Below, piece after piece: positions 5,713 to 6,012 of a stretch of 6,012 nt of DNA. The DNA comes from Acidimicrobiales bacterium. Lineage in GTDB: Bacteria; Actinomycetota; Acidimicrobiia; Acidimicrobiales; Palsa-688. The translations under genes and the position numbers were made by a program. The notes under the pieces are model-generated. The model did not search any database. It was not told the DNA's origin and was given only the letters and a program-made list of their open reading frames with translations. Each line of letters begins with the position of its first letter. Positions within the stretch are counted from its first letter, which is position 1. The DNA lies in contig JASHVH010000083.1 of the NCBI GenBank assembly GCA_030039575.1, positions 1 through 6,012 of the forward strand, written 5' to 3'.

Positions 5713-6012
5713 CTACCCGGGGTGCTCCGGCTCCTTAGCCGGGCTCTCCCGGGTATCCCAGTCCGGCCCGACCGCCCACTGCAAGACGGCGGCAAACGCC
5801 GTCTCGATGACCTGGAGGCCGGCGGGCACGGGGTTATCCGACAACGGCCTCCCGGCCGCTTCCGCCAGGGTCCGGAGCACCCGGGCAGCCAGGAGCTGGC
5901 TCGGCCCGTCGCCTCGGGCGGCCCGCGCACCGAGCTCGAGCAGGATGGGCATGGCCCGGGCAATAAGGCGGCCAAAGACGATCGCCGTCTTGCCCGGGTC
6001 ACTGGACAAACC
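5713..6012 (-). CDS. Unrecognised protein, C-terminal part (open at the window edge)
   Basis: This frame, ending in TAG at 5713, is open to the end of the window (100 codons), so it is either the tail of a longer gene or a small protein starting at TTG 6009. I do not recognise the family. The product looks mainly helical and Ala/Leu/Arg-rich (for example RLIARAMPILLELGARAARG, then AARVLRTLAEAAG and LQVIETAFAAVLQWAVGPDW), and ends in a charged DTRESPAKEPEHPG tail. No signal peptide, membrane segment or catalytic motif is evident. Third codon positions are strongly G/C on this strand, like the hopanoid genes, which supports real coding. The overlapping 5643-6002 frame is Arg/Ser/Pro-rich and looks like a shadow. 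It lies on the same strand as the operon, but 209 bp and a probable promoter separate it from hpnC, so a functional link is not shown. Confidence 0.55.
   Translation of the reverse strand, partial: GLSSDPGKTAIVFGRLIARAMPILLELGARAARGDGPSQLLAARVLRTLAEAAGRPLSDNPVPAGLQVIETAFAAVLQWAVGPDWDTRESPAKEPEHPG

Noticed and set aside
5550..5738. A 62-codon plus-strand frame in the intergenic region
   Set aside because: Its composition is not coding-like, it has no ribosome site, and it crosses the operon promoter and the end of the upstream gene.

Overview
The window is GC-rich (about 70 % by eye, not counted). It carries the front part of a hopanoid (squalene to hopene) biosynthesis operon, all on the minus strand. 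Read from high to low coordinates, the order is: an unrecognised partial gene (6012-5713), a 209-bp intergenic region with a likely promoter, hpnC (5503-4520), hpnD (4523-3558), hpnE (3561-1876), a polyprenyl diphosphate synthase (1879-728), and the first 243 residues of squalene-hopene cyclase (731-1, cut by the window edge). The base composition, GTG/TTG starts and this gene order (as I recall it from Streptomyces hopanoid clusters) suggest a high-GC actinomycetote. The sequence alone does not fix the genus.

The five enzymes form a nearly self-contained pathway. The prenyl synthase makes the allylic diphosphate (farnesyl-PP is expected). HpnD condenses two FPP to presqualene-PP. HpnC converts that to hydroxysqualene. 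HpnE, an FAD enzyme, reduces it to squalene. The cyclase turns squalene into hopene at the membrane. All four gene junctions are 4-bp stop/start overlaps of the form NTGA (TTGA, GTGA, GTGA, GTGA), so every gene after hpnC starts with a non-ATG codon and translation is probably coupled along the mRNA.

The pathway itself is known. The unusual parts are these: low-complexity inserts or tails in three of the four complete enzymes (HpnD after its first Asp-rich motif, HpnE near residue 100 and in a ~70-residue C-terminal tail, the prenyl synthase near residue 276); a FARM context in the prenyl synthase that by the usual rule fits C20 as well as C15 product; and three short inverted repeats placed on the -35, spacer and -10/start region of the putative operon promoter. 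I see no mobile element, CRISPR array, tRNA, rRNA or convincing intrinsic terminator. The only non-coding stretch is the 209 bp upstream of hpnC.
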